Shown here in pieces: positions 33,562 through 42,246 of a stretch of DNA of 64,000 nucleotides. The stretch spans positions 4,526,001 to 4,590,000 of the forward strand of contig WLWP01000001.1 in the NCBI GenBank assembly GCA_012103505.1, given 5' to 3'. Origin of the DNA: Pseudomonadales bacterium. GTDB lineage: Bacteria; Pseudomonadota; Gammaproteobacteria; Pseudomonadales; Azotimanducaceae. The notes beneath the pieces were generated by a model. It worked only from the letters and a program-made list of their open reading frames with translations, did no database searches and was not told the DNA's origin. Position 1 is the first letter of the stretch, and every line of letters starts with the position of its first letter. A program made the translations under genes and the position numbers.

Positions 33562-33618
33562 CGCTGCAGTATCTCGCTCCCTTGCGGGAATTTGCTCCCT
33601 CCCGTCCTGACTGCAGCG
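33562..33618. repeat. Structured intergenic inverted repeat (9-bp stem, 39-nt loop)
   Basis: CGCTGCAGT (33562-33570) pairs perfectly with ACTGCAGCG (33610-33618). Inside, TCCC/GGGA (CTCCCTTGCGGGA) forms a second small hairpin. It lies downstream of the aldo/keto reductase gene and upstream of the ASCH gene, both minus strand; it may attenuate read-through, but there is no T run. Confidence 0.4.
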
Positions 33619-33650
33619 GGCCACCCTCTTTTCTATCCATCCTTGTATAC

Positions 33651-34616
33651 CTACCACGCGTAAGCCTCTGGTGCAGGACCACAAGGTGGGAATATCTCAT
33701 CGATTTTTGCGAGCGTTTCTTCGCTTAGGTACAGTTCTGGTACTTTGATGACGGAGGTTAGCTGTGCCTTGTTGCCTGGTCCGACAATCGTCGATACAAC
33801 ACCCTCTTGATGGAGTAGCCAAGCCAAAGCGACGACGCTAGGCGTCTCTCCGAGCGATTCACTCAACGTTTCGAATTGCGTCAATTGATCGGCACGGTCT
33901 GCGGCGGCGGTCTTCATATCATCAGATTGTCTGCGCCCAGTTGCGTCTGACGACTTACCCGCGAGCAAACCACCAGCCAGTGGGCTCCAAGGAATTAGGC
34001 CAAGACCATATGCGCGACACGCTGGTAACACTTCCATTTCAGCTCTGCGCTCGATGAGATTGTAGAGCCCTTGTTCCGAAACGAGTCCCAACTGTTGCTT
34101 GGCTATGGCTTTTTCGCTCGCTTGTGCGATAGCCCAGCCAGGGAAGTTACTCGTGCCGACATAGGTGATTTTACCTTGAGCAATCAGACGCTCCATGGCT
34201 TGCCAAATCTCTTCGATGGGCGCAGCGCGATCAATGTGGTGCATCTGGTATAAATCGATGTGGTCGACCCCCAGGCGTTCGAGACTGGCATCGCATGCAG
34301 CCTGGATGTGGCGAGCGGACAAACCACGATCGTTTATCTCCTCGGACATCGGCTCATGCACCTTGGTCGCTAAGATGACCGAGTCTCGGCGGCTAGGATC
34401 CTCAGCGAACCACTGACCTAAAATGGTCTCGGTTGTACCGACACCCAGTTCGCCTCCATACTGATTGGCAGTATCGACGAAATTTATACCACTCAGCATC
34501 GCTTCATTCAGAATCTCAAATGACTCAGCTGTGGTGGTTCTGGGGCCAAAGTTCATTGTGCCGAGGCACAATTCACTGACTTGCAAAGCGGACTTTCCGA
34601 GTCGTCGATATTTCAT
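33651..34616 (-). CDS. Aldo/keto reductase
   Basis: 321 residues, (beta/alpha)8 barrel. MKYRRLGKSALQVSELCLGT opening, INFVDTANQYG with catalytic Asp48 and Tyr53, ILATKVHEPM with the lysine, LYQMHHIDRA with the histidine, and SIVGPGNKAQL in the NADPH-binding C-terminus. Soluble NADPH-dependent carbonyl reductase, substrate unknown. It follows the phytanoyl-CoA dioxygenase gene by 20 nt on the same strand, so they may share a transcript. Confidence 0.9.
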   Translation of the reverse strand: MKYRRLGKSALQVSELCLGTMNFGPRTTTAESFEILNEAMLSGINFVDTANQYGGELGVGTTETILGQWFAEDPSRRDSVILATKVHEPMSEEINDRGLSARHIQAACDASLERLGVDHIDLYQMHHIDRAAPIEEIWQAMERLIAQGKITYVGTSNFPGWAIAQASEKAIAKQQLGLVSEQGLYNLIERRAEMEVLPACRAYGLGLIPWSPLAGGLLAGKSSDATGRRQSDDMKTAAADRADQLTQFETLSESLGETPSVVALAWLLHQEGVVSTIVGPGNKAQLTSVIKVPELYLSEETLAKIDEIFPPCGPAPEAYAW

Positions 34617-34636
34617 GTCGGTTTCCTTGTTAAAAC

Positions 34637-35599
34637 TTAAGGCGCTCGGAGGGTTGGTCCTGTGATTAGCTCCTCGCTGGAGTCGGCGACCAAAAATCTG
34701 GTTAGCTCCTGTGCACGGGGTGACAGATCTTTGTGCGCCTCATAACCGATACCCGGCACAGTCGGTTCCTTGAACCAGGGGGCATAAAACTCTAGGTTTG
34801 GAATGGCGCGTGTTGCGTTGGACAAATTGGGTGTACCCCCATGCCAAGCTCGCACGTCTCGGATCATGATGCTGCCAGCAGGTGTCGGACAAACAGTTGA
34901 GAGGCGCATCCACTCAGGTTCTTCGCTCAAACTTGGGATTGGCGTTCTCGACTTTTGCGTCCCTGGGATTTGGCGAGTAGGACCGTTCAAGGAGGTTACA
35001 TCTTGTGGTAGAAAGTTGACGCAAATGTAGGGGCTAGGTAGATCTCGGATCGAGACTTTGCCTAACGGGTCATGAAAGGCGCTAAACGGAGACGTCTTGT
35101 CGTCTACCCAGTCTCGCACATCAGCGTGTAGACGTTGATATTCAGTCGCACCTGGTAAACAAAAGTCACCGCTGGCCGCCCTCAGCGTGTAGTGACTGGA
35201 ACCAAAAAACGCGGTGACAAATTGGTGCACGATGTCTAGCTCAAGCAGCATCTGCCATTCCGGTCGATGTAGTTGGCTGCGGGTCAAGCTCGAGCCCCCA
35301 AAAGAGTAGCGGTGCGAGCCCCGGTTACCCGTGCGAGCCACATCCAGAGCGACTATCTCGCGTATGACTTCGTTACAACCTTGGGCAAGGAAATCTATCT
35401 GCTCATCGTTCAATACGTGGTCGATGAGTACGAACCCATCTCGGTGAAAGAGAGTAACCGCTCGTTCAATCTCATCCGGTGCCAAGATCTCAATGCCTCG
35501 GATACCGTTGTTTGCCTCGAGGTACGAGCGCTGGCGCACGACTTCTGGGTCATCTGATTTGCAATCGAACCAACCAAGATCGGTGATCTGTCGTTCCAC
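34637..35599 (-). CDS. Phytanoyl-CoA dioxygenase (PhyH) family protein
   Basis: 320 residues. Fe(II)/2-oxoglutarate oxygenase with HxD at H158-A-D160 (YQRLHADVRDW), distal His253 (RDVRAWHGGTPN) and a 2-oxoglutarate-binding Arg in NATRAIPN. The N-terminal 35 residues precede the standard FHRDGFVLIDHVL start. Hydroxylates an unknown substrate, in this context probably an acyl or terpenoid derivative. Downstream of the acyl-CoA synthetase remnant (gap 5 nt) and upstream of the aldo/keto reductase, as one minus-strand unit. Confidence 0.88.
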   Translation of the reverse strand: MERQITDLGWFDCKSDDPEVVRQRSYLEANNGIRGIEILAPDEIERAVTLFHRDGFVLIDHVLNDEQIDFLAQGCNEVIREIVALDVARTGNRGSHRYSFGGSSLTRSQLHRPEWQMLLELDIVHQFVTAFFGSSHYTLRAASGDFCLPGATEYQRLHADVRDWVDDKTSPFSAFHDPLGKVSIRDLPSPYICVNFLPQDVTSLNGPTRQIPGTQKSRTPIPSLSEEPEWMRLSTVCPTPAGSIMIRDVRAWHGGTPNLSNATRAIPNLEFYAPWFKEPTVPGIGYEAHKDLSPRAQELTRFLVADSSEELITGPTLRAP

Positions 35600-35604
35600 C
35601 TGGG

Positions 35605-36216
35605 CTAAAACCGTGCCTGACCGGCACGAATTGAATCGAAAATATCTGTCGTTAACGGCGTGTAAGATGACTCACCAGGTAGCAAGACGAATACTGGGTC
35701 TTCGATCTGATCTATGTGGTACGCCTCTTTCCGCAGATCGCCTTTGATCATCTTGAAAGTTCCCGTCACATCAATTTCAGGTTGCAGACGGATAAATACT
35801 GGAATGGCGTAAGCGGCTAGCTCTTTTCGCGCGAACTCAGCAAAACGTTCTACGTCAAAGTTGTCGGCGCCTTCGTTCAATGTGAGGGCTGCCATGCCCG
35901 CGCGCCCATCAACACCCGGTAGTTCGACACCATAGACGTTGCAGAACTTGACCTGATCGAAGCCATTAATGATTTCGCCGACTTCGTTGGTCGAGACGTT
36001 TTCAGACTTCCATCGGAAGGTATCGCCTACGCGATCGACAAACTGGTAGTGCGGGTAGTTGAGTGTATAGCCCACATCGACTGTTCTCATGAGGTCACCG
36101 GAATTGAACCAAGCATCACCTTGTTCAAAGGCATCGCGAACAACCTTTTTCTCACTCGCCTCTTTGTCCGTATACCCGTCGAACTTCGCCTCTTCACTGA
36201 TCTTGCCGAGCATCAA
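35605..36216 (-). CDS. FATP-type long-chain acyl-CoA synthetase, C-terminal part (after frameshift)
   Basis: About 200 residues forming the C-terminal ANL domain: EEAKFDGYTDKEASEKK, GDAWFNSGDLMR, YQFVDRVGDTFRWKSENVST and the catalytic-lysine end VTGTFKMIKGDLRKEAY. It continues the protein encoded at 36213-37412 in another frame; inserting one base near 36264-36266 joins them through RDSNGFCIQVAEGEPG. Alone it has no adenylate site and is unlikely to work. Confidence 0.7.
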   Translation of the reverse strand: MMLGKISEEAKFDGYTDKEASEKKVVRDAFEQGDAWFNSGDLMRTVDVGYTLNYPHYQFVDRVGDTFRWKSENVSTNEVGEIINGFDQVKFCNVYGVELPGVDGRAGMAALTLNEGADNFDVERFAEFARKELAAYAIPVFIRLQPEIDVTGTFKMIKGDLRKEAYHIDQIEDPVFVLLPGESSYTPLTTDIFDSIRAGQARF

Positions 36217-37412
36217 GCCTGGCTCGCCTTCAGCGACCTGTATGCAGAAGCCATTGCTGTCGCGACAATCTCATCTTGGTCCACATCGTATTGAACAAGA
36301 TTGACAACGGAGCTTGTCATCCCGACGGTGCAGTCTTTGTTGAACAAGTTTGCGAACGAAACGTTACCTTCGGGTGCGCCATAGAACTCACATATCGTGT
36401 CGACGCCAAATCGGTTCTTGAAATCCATCCAGACGTCCGGGCGCATACCATTGCCGATCATCGACCGTATAGGGTTGTTGTGATCGTCTGGCTTTTCGGC
36501 TGTGTTTGTGAGGTAGCGACATAGCTCGCCAATGTAGACAAAACCTGTGCAGTGGTGAGTGCGCACGTCGTCCAGAAAGTTACTGGCAGAGAACCTGCGA
36601 CGTATGAACATACTGGCACCCGTAGAAAAAGCTGCACCGGCACCAATCATAAGTCCCGTGGCGTGATAGAGCGGTAAACACAGGTAGATGCGATCACTAG
36701 GCTTCAGTTTGAGCCCAGCCTGCCCGGAAAGACCACCGCCCATGATATAGCGACGATTGGAAGTGAGAGCAGCTTTTGGCAAGCCCGTAGTGCCAGAGGT
36801 AAAGATGTATAAGGCAGTTTCGCCGATCGTATTGTCGGCTGCATCGCCTGGATTGGAGCTGCTTTGATCTTCGGTCACAGACGCGAAGCTCTGCGCCCAG
36901 TTTAACGTAGGGGCACGATCACCATCGGGAACGACGAAAAAGTCCTCACCCTCTGTCAGTGAGAGGTCTCCCCGTACAGCGTCGACTGATTCCGCGACCT
37001 CAGCGCCAAAAATACAGAGCTTTGAGTGGATCACAGAGATGCAGTGCGTTAGCTGCCGCCCGGTCAAATTGTTATTGAGAAGCCCGCCAATAGCGCCGAT
37101 TTTGTTGATAGCGACCACTAGAGCCAAGAACTCGATGCGATTGTCCATCATGACGCTGACGCAATCGCCACGTTGAATACCGCGCGATTTGAGGAAATGC
37201 GCGTATTGGTTGGCTAGCGCATTGAACTCACTCCAGGTGACTTCCTTACCCTCAAACACAATGGCTGGATTGTTAGCCAGGTTCTCAGCGTTGGCCTCGA
37301 CCCAGACGGCAAAAGAGCCGGGCGTTTCATCGGGCTTGGGCGCCATGGCTTTCTTTAATTGTAATAGCGTTGGGACCCGCACAAGGGTTGAAACAACATC
37401 CATGATTCCCAT
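36213..37412 (-). CDS. FATP-type long-chain acyl-CoA synthetase, N-terminal part (frameshifted)
   Basis: About 400 residues from ATG 37412, chosen for GAGGG 7 nt upstream; the open frame to 37532 is longer than family members. AMP-binding domain: LYIFTSGTTGLPKAAL P-loop, LPLYHATGLMIGAGAAF and CEFYGAPEGNVSFANL, typical of fatty-acid-transport-protein/very-long-chain synthetases. The last 20 residues after DVDQDEIV are out of frame (ATAMASAYRSLKASQA). One missing base at about 36265 would restore a protein of about 600 residues with the downstream part. Activates fatty acids or steroid-type acids to CoA thioesters if intact. Confidence 0.78.
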   Translation of the reverse strand: MGIMDVVSTLVRVPTLLQLKKAMAPKPDETPGSFAVWVEANAENLANNPAIVFEGKEVTWSEFNALANQYAHFLKSRGIQRGDCVSVMMDNRIEFLALVVAINKIGAIGGLLNNNLTGRQLTHCISVIHSKLCIFGAEVAESVDAVRGDLSLTEGEDFFVVPDGDRAPTLNWAQSFASVTEDQSSSNPGDAADNTIGETALYIFTSGTTGLPKAALTSNRRYIMGGGLSGQAGLKLKPSDRIYLCLPLYHATGLMIGAGAAFSTGASMFIRRRFSASNFLDDVRTHHCTGFVYIGELCRYLTNTAEKPDDHNNPIRSMIGNGMRPDVWMDFKNRFGVDTICEFYGAPEGNVSFANLFNKDCTVGMTSSVVNLVQYDVDQDEIVATAMASAYRSLKASQA

Positions 37413-37552
37413 TTTCCGACCCTCAATTTCTACCAGCAGAGAGTTGCCGACCTTACCAGAATTCAAGGCTACAGTGAGGATCTCACGGGCTGTACAGAGT
37501 GGTCGAGCGTACTTAGTATCGAGCACAGACAAACAAACTCTTTGGGGGGACT

Positions 37553-38413
37553 ATGAATCAGTGGCAGATTGGGGACGTGAAAGTTACGCGCGTGGTGGAA
37601 ATGCAGGTGGCAGGCGGAACAAAGTTCATTCTGCCTGATGCTTCACGAGAAGCTTGTCAGCCGATCGATTGGATGGCCCCACACTTTATGGATGCGGACG
37701 GTAATCTGATCATGAGCATACACGCCCTGATTATCGACACCGGAGAGCGCCGCATTATGGTCGATACGTGTATTGGTAATGACAAGGAACGAAACATTCC
37801 GACCTGGAGTCATCTGCAAACCAACTTCTTAGATGACATTGCGGAAGCTGGATATCCGCGCGAAAGTATCGACACCGTTATGTGTACGCACCTGCATGTT
37901 GACCACGTAGGCTGGAACACAATGCTTGTTAATGGTGAGTGGGTGCCCACGTTCCCCAATGCTCGCTATTTACTCGCGGAAAAGGAGTGGACCTACTGGG
38001 ATGCGAATGAAGATGAGAAGGTCTATGGACCTGTGCTGGCAGATTCCGTTCGCCCCGTCGTTGAAGCCGGGTTGGTAGATCTGGTTAGCGAAACCCATGA
38101 GGTGTGTTCGGAAGTTTGTCTTGAATCAACCCCCGGCCACACACCAGGTCACGTCAGTGTGCATATCAGATCAAATGGCGAAGAAGCGCTCATCACAGGC
38201 GATTGTATTCACCACCCAGTACAGATGACGCGGACTGATTGGTGTAGTTCTGCTGACTACGATCAAGAACAGGGTCAAGTTACGCGTGAAGGATTGTTAG
38301 AGAAATATGTTGATCAAGACATCCTCATCATCGGCACCCATTTCGCGACCCCAACTGCAGGACACGTTAAGCATTTGGACTCGGGGGGATACTGGTTAGA
38401 CGTTGGCAATTAG
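37553..38413 (+). CDS. MBL-fold metallo-hydrolase
   Basis: 286 residues. Zn site: CTHLHVDHVGW (HxHxDH), ESTPGHTPGHVSV, LITGDCIHHPVQ and a last histidine in IIGTHFATPTAGH. The long N-terminal FILPDASREACQPIDWMAP and lactonase-like spacing place it among quorum-quenching/aryl-ester-type hydrolases, but the substrate is unknown. GGGGG precedes the ATG. Divergent from the acyl-CoA synthetase gene, and 18 nt before a methyltransferase. Confidence 0.87.
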   Translation: MNQWQIGDVKVTRVVEMQVAGGTKFILPDASREACQPIDWMAPHFMDADGNLIMSIHALIIDTGERRIMVDTCIGNDKERNIPTWSHLQTNFLDDIAEAGYPRESIDTVMCTHLHVDHVGWNTMLVNGEWVPTFPNARYLLAEKEWTYWDANEDEKVYGPVLADSVRPVVEAGLVDLVSETHEVCSEVCLESTPGHTPGHVSVHIRSNGEEALITGDCIHHPVQMTRTDWCSSADYDQEQGQVTREGLLEKYVDQDILIIGTHFATPTAGHVKHLDSGGYWLDVGN

Positions 38414-38431
38414 GCGATGGTCTGAAAGGGT

Positions 38432-39085
38432 ATGGCGATGCAAATGAAAGACACGATGGTCCGATACTATGATAAGCGGTCGCCCGTATACGATCGTGTC
38501 TATGCCTATCCTGAAAGGCAAATTGAATTGAGATTACTTGAGGATCAGGTTGCGACTTTTTTTGCGGGTCGCAACGTATTGGAAGTCGCAGCTGGCACCG
38601 GCTACTGGACTCAATTCATAGCCACTCAAGCGAATGCAGTCGTTGCAACGGATGTCAATCAGACGACCTTGGACGTGCTATCGGATCGTGATATTTCTGG
38701 GGAGGTTAGAACACTTGTTAGTGACGCGTACGATTTGTCAGGCGTGCAGGGAGAATTTGACGCGGCATTCGCGGGTTGTTGGATATCCCATGTGCCGATT
38801 GAGGATCAACGTAAGTGGTTCACACGATTACATGCGAAGCTCGCGCCTGGTGCACGGGTGTTTTTACTCGATAATTCTAGCGAGCAGTGCGCGCGTTTAC
38901 CGATTGTCGCGACAGACGATCACGGCAATACCTACCAAGAACGGGTTACCGATGATGGCGCGACTCATAAGGTGCTCAAAAATTTTCCGACCGCGCAAGC
39001 ACTGATCGACCTCGTTGGCGCAGATAACATGCAGTTTGATCAACTTACGCACTACTGGACGTTTTCTTACAGGGTGAAAGAGTGA
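38432..39085 (+). CDS. Class I SAM-dependent methyltransferase
   Basis: 217 residues; ATG 38432, 38438 or 38444 could be the start. Motif I VLEVAAGTGYWTQFIA, then VVATDVNQTTLDVL and FDAAFAGCWISHVP. Small-molecule type methyltransferase. The stop overlaps the GTG of the F420-type reductase gene (GTGA), so these two are translationally coupled after the MBL hydrolase. Confidence 0.85.
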   Translation: MAMQMKDTMVRYYDKRSPVYDRVYAYPERQIELRLLEDQVATFFAGRNVLEVAAGTGYWTQFIATQANAVVATDVNQTTLDVLSDRDISGEVRTLVSDAYDLSGVQGEFDAAFAGCWISHVPIEDQRKWFTRLHAKLAPGARVFLLDNSSEQCARLPIVATDDHGNTYQERVTDDGATHKVLKNFPTAQALIDLVGADNMQFDQLTHYWTFSYRVKE

Positions 39086-39477
39086 CTGTTAAAACGTTAA
39101 CCCGATGGTACGGGCAGGTGATGAACCGTCGCATGAGCGAACGTTTACGGACAAGTAGCAAATCACGTTTGCACAAGAACCACATGTTACTGAGCTACTC
39201 TGGCCGCAAGACCGGCAAGGCTTATACGATCCCCGTGAACTACTGTGTTACCGACAATGGCGGCTATGCGATTGGTACGGAAGCTGGCTGGCAGCAAAAT
39301 TTTGTCGATGGACTTGATGTCAAACTAGAGATAAACGGCGAGCAGATAGAAGGGCGAGGCACCATCCTTCCTGAGAACGATAGTGCGCGTGAACGCTACG
39401 GTCGCCAACTTTCTGGGTTTATGTGGGGATTGTTCTCGAAATCTCTGACCATCATCGAAATACAAAGGGAAAATTAG
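39082..39477 (+). CDS. DDN-like deazaflavin (F420)-dependent nitro/quinone reductase family protein
   Basis: 131 residues, GTG start overlapping the methyltransferase stop. Split-beta-barrel family (PF04075): MLLSYSGRKTGKAYTIPVNY, then GGYAIGTEAGWQQNFVDGLD and GRGTILPENDSARERYGRQL. Mycobacterial DDN and Fqr proteins in this family use F420H2 to reduce quinones or nitroimidazoles. Together with five LLM enzymes it points to F420 use by this organism, but no F420 biosynthesis gene is in the window. Confidence 0.8.
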   Translation: MTVKTLTRWYGQVMNRRMSERLRTSSKSRLHKNHMLLSYSGRKTGKAYTIPVNYCVTDNGGYAIGTEAGWQQNFVDGLDVKLEINGEQIEGRGTILPENDSARERYGRQLSGFMWGLFSKSLTIIEIQREN

Positions 39478-39550
39478 AGAATCGATTGTGCCGCAAGCCA
39501 ATTTGCAGGGATGAAATCGGTCGGGAAGCTACGAGCTAAGGTAAAAAGGG

Positions 39551-41125
39551 ATGCGCATTGTACTTGGCATTTTGATTGGTGGAGCGTTGGTCGCGGTGCT
39601 GTTTTACCTCGCACCGACAAGTAGTGAGGGCAACGGCGAGAATGATCGCCTATCTATAGAGTTAGCACCTTCAAAAGACCTTTCTCCGCCGGTCGCCGCA
39701 TTTTCGGAAGTGATCGAGCAGCCGGATGACTTTTCCTACTTCGAGCTGCGTGCTCGTGTTTATGTTTCGAGCAGTCTCATGACTTCCGAAGAGCTTGTCG
39801 ATGCCATCGAACAAGTTATCGGAAATCCAGACAAAGACTTTGAGATTTCTGCAATCGGTATTCTGGTTACTCGTTTGGCAGAGCTAGATGCAAATCGAGC
39901 ACTCGAGGTGGTTCTATCCCTCGATGACCCTAATTGGAGTTGGTTCCGTCCGATATTTCGCAATCTTGCGTACCAAGATATTACGCAAGCGATTGATGCT
40001 TTAGGTCAATTAAACCCACGCGCGCGGACGGCAGCACTGTCCTCCGTTCTCAAGGAAGCGTCTCATCTTTCGGCAGCCGAAAAAATTGAACTGGCGATCG
40101 CCAATAGCGCCTTGAGAGCGCTCAATTTTGAAGGCGAGGAAAACATCGAAGCTTTACACCACATTAATGGTGTACAAGATCCGCGAATTCGCTATCGGTT
40201 GCGGTCCAGACTTCTTGCCTTGTGGTCGGACGAAGAACCTGAGTCTGTATTTGCTGCATTGGCTGAAGGCCTCGGTGGGGATCAGACTGACGCACTGCAC
40301 GTTGAAATTGCCCAGCGGTGGGCGGATCGAGATGCGATGGCGGCATTTAGTTGGGCAAAATCGAAGACCAGTTCTCGTTTGCGCGGAAGGATGTTGGCAT
40401 TAACCATGACAACGCTGGCAAACACTGATCTGTCTGCGGCTCAGGAAGCGCTAACAAATTTGGGTGAACGAGATTGGCTCCTGACAAGCCCAGCGGTCTA
40501 CCGTAACTGGATTCTTCAGGATTTAGACGCCGCGGTACAGCCCATCGATACCCAGACTAGCCCATTGGCGCGGTCAAGTTTGACGCGGGTCGCAGCTGCG
40601 GTCCTTGTGATGGAAGATCCGGACAGTTTCTTTGCTTGGGTAAGGACGCTTGACGAAGAGCGGATGCTGCTCGTAAAGCAAGTTGTTTCGTCGACGCAAT
40701 CACAAGCGGATTTTGGGGTACGGGCCCAGTTTTTGGATGAGTTTTCTGAAGATAGCGAATCTTGGCAGTTTTCGACTCTGGTCCGTCATTGGGCAGCCCG
40801 TGAACCGAAGGACGCGGCGAGTTGGATTGAGTCTCGTCCCCACGTGGAACAAGTCTCCCTCTACGAAACACTCACACAAAGTTGGGGATCATGGGATGCC
40901 AGAAGTGCCCTCGAGTTTGCTAAGGGGCTTGAGGATCGGACGACAAGAGACAGCGCGCTGTTAGGTCTCATTACTTTGGCAGGTGAGTTGGCTGCGATGG
41001 AGGAAGCGTTTCGCCTGCTCACCGGCGAAGAGGCGCGCGAAAATGGAGCAGTTCGGATGGCTGTTGCTATGGAGCAGAGAGCCCCCGAGCGGGCAGCCTA
41101 CTACGAGCGATTACAAACACGCTAG
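39551..41125 (+). CDS. Membrane-anchored alpha-solenoid repeat protein of unknown function
   Basis: 524 residues. One N-terminal membrane anchor (VLGILIGGALVAVLFYLA), then an almost wholly helical region made of irregular repeats of about 35-40 residues with a W-A-x-x-D/E-P/A-x-x-A-x-x-W type core (ALEVVLSLDDPNWSW, RWADRDAMAAFSWAKS, HWAAREPKDAASWIES, SWGSWDARSALEFAKG). This suggests a TPR/HEAT-like periplasmic scaffold. I do not recognise a named family. The stop overlaps that of the convergent DUF2855 gene. Confidence 0.7.
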   Translation: MRIVLGILIGGALVAVLFYLAPTSSEGNGENDRLSIELAPSKDLSPPVAAFSEVIEQPDDFSYFELRARVYVSSSLMTSEELVDAIEQVIGNPDKDFEISAIGILVTRLAELDANRALEVVLSLDDPNWSWFRPIFRNLAYQDITQAIDALGQLNPRARTAALSSVLKEASHLSAAEKIELAIANSALRALNFEGEENIEALHHINGVQDPRIRYRLRSRLLALWSDEEPESVFAALAEGLGGDQTDALHVEIAQRWADRDAMAAFSWAKSKTSSRLRGRMLALTMTTLANTDLSAAQEALTNLGERDWLLTSPAVYRNWILQDLDAAVQPIDTQTSPLARSSLTRVAAAVLVMEDPDSFFAWVRTLDEERMLLVKQVVSSTQSQADFGVRAQFLDEFSEDSESWQFSTLVRHWAAREPKDAASWIESRPHVEQVSLYETLTQSWGSWDARSALEFAKGLEDRTTRDSALLGLITLAGELAAMEEAFRLLTGEEARENGAVRMAVAMEQRAPERAAYYERLQTR

Positions 41126-42189
41126 CCTACAACTATTAGACCGCTGTCTGGTTTAGCGCCATTGAGCACGGTTTCATAGACACTTTGGACCTCAGCCAGT
41201 GGATGCTCTTCGATCTTCACCCAAGCATCGACCTGCTCCAAAAACTCGCTAGTCGCCTCTGCTATCTGCTGTTGATAGACAGCCCCACCAAGTTCTTCGT
41301 GTCGTTTCATGATCTGTGATGGGGCAAAGAACATCGACGGTTTTGCACCTGGTAGAGATTCAGGCGCTTCTCCGTCTCTATCTTCCCAATGGGTGATTCC
41401 CACCCCACAGCTGTTGCGGAGCTGCTCATTGAGGTGATGATGTACTCGGCTAAGTACACCGCGATTGCCTGCCATATCGATGTAAGCGCTCGGCGCAGAC
41501 TTGATGGCTTCGACGTCATCATAAGTGCGGACTTCGTCATAGAGGCCGAGGTTGTTAACGAATGCGACGTTTGCGCTTGAGGTAAGACCGATTACCTGTA
41601 GACCAGCTCGTTTGCGGAGCATAAATGCGAGACCAAAAGCCGTCTTGCTAGAAGCGCTGCCAAGAATGATTTGGCTGGCACCGAAGAAGTCGTTGTCAGC
41701 AAAGAAATCGTCGAGAACAAAAGAAGTTGTGAACAGTGGTCGGTACAGCATTGCGTGGTTATCAAGATTCGGAGCGAAGCCCGTTTCTATACTCACCAAT
41801 GTATATTGGTTGTACACAGCGGGAAGTTGCGAGCGGTGCTCGACGGCATCCACAAAACCGCGTGCATTGATCTTTTCCGGCTTAACTAAAAGTTCCGACG
41901 ACATTGGAAAATAGCCGTAGTAGCGATCACCGACGTTAACTGATGGATGTTCGCTCGCGCTGACAGTCGCCATCCCCCAGACGGGTATGCGACCCCAATC
42001 TCCTTCGGCTGGAAAAAACTGCCAATAACCAATCATGTCACCTGCGACGCCATAGGTGATGTTGTTTGCGGTGAGCGCAAACCGATCGACCTGTAGAACG
42101 ACCTCGCCCGGTTTGGCAGATAGCGGCTCACAGTCAATGATCGTTGATTGCGTTAAGTCATTTCGTTGCGTAAGAAACTGGGTTGGCAT
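41122..42189 (-). CDS. DUF2855 family protein (MDR-like)
   Basis: 355 residues from ATG 42189 (MPTQFLTQRN); the frame is open to 42246. VLQVDRFALTANNITYGVAG, GDMIGYWQFFPAEGDWGRIP and GSASSKTAFGLAFMLRKRAG are DUF2855 hallmarks. The fold resembles medium-chain dehydrogenases with a degenerate nucleotide site. Function unknown. It follows the TS-N microprotein gene on the minus strand. Confidence 0.82.
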   Translation of the reverse strand: MPTQFLTQRNDLTQSTIIDCEPLSAKPGEVVLQVDRFALTANNITYGVAGDMIGYWQFFPAEGDWGRIPVWGMATVSASEHPSVNVGDRYYGYFPMSSELLVKPEKINARGFVDAVEHRSQLPAVYNQYTLVSIETGFAPNLDNHAMLYRPLFTTSFVLDDFFADNDFFGASQIILGSASSKTAFGLAFMLRKRAGLQVIGLTSSANVAFVNNLGLYDEVRTYDDVEAIKSAPSAYIDMAGNRGVLSRVHHHLNEQLRNSCGVGITHWEDRDGEAPESLPGAKPSMFFAPSQIMKRHEELGGAVYQQQIAEATSEFLEQVDAWVKIEEHPLAEVQSVYETVLNGAKPDSGLIVVG

Positions 42190-42246
42190 CCGTAATCCTG
42201 AACTCGACAAAAGGAGCTTTATACAGGGCTGCTCAGTTACAGTCAC

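Noticed and set aside
33562..33618. Transposon or MITE-like end
   Set aside because: No target duplication and no second copy in the window.
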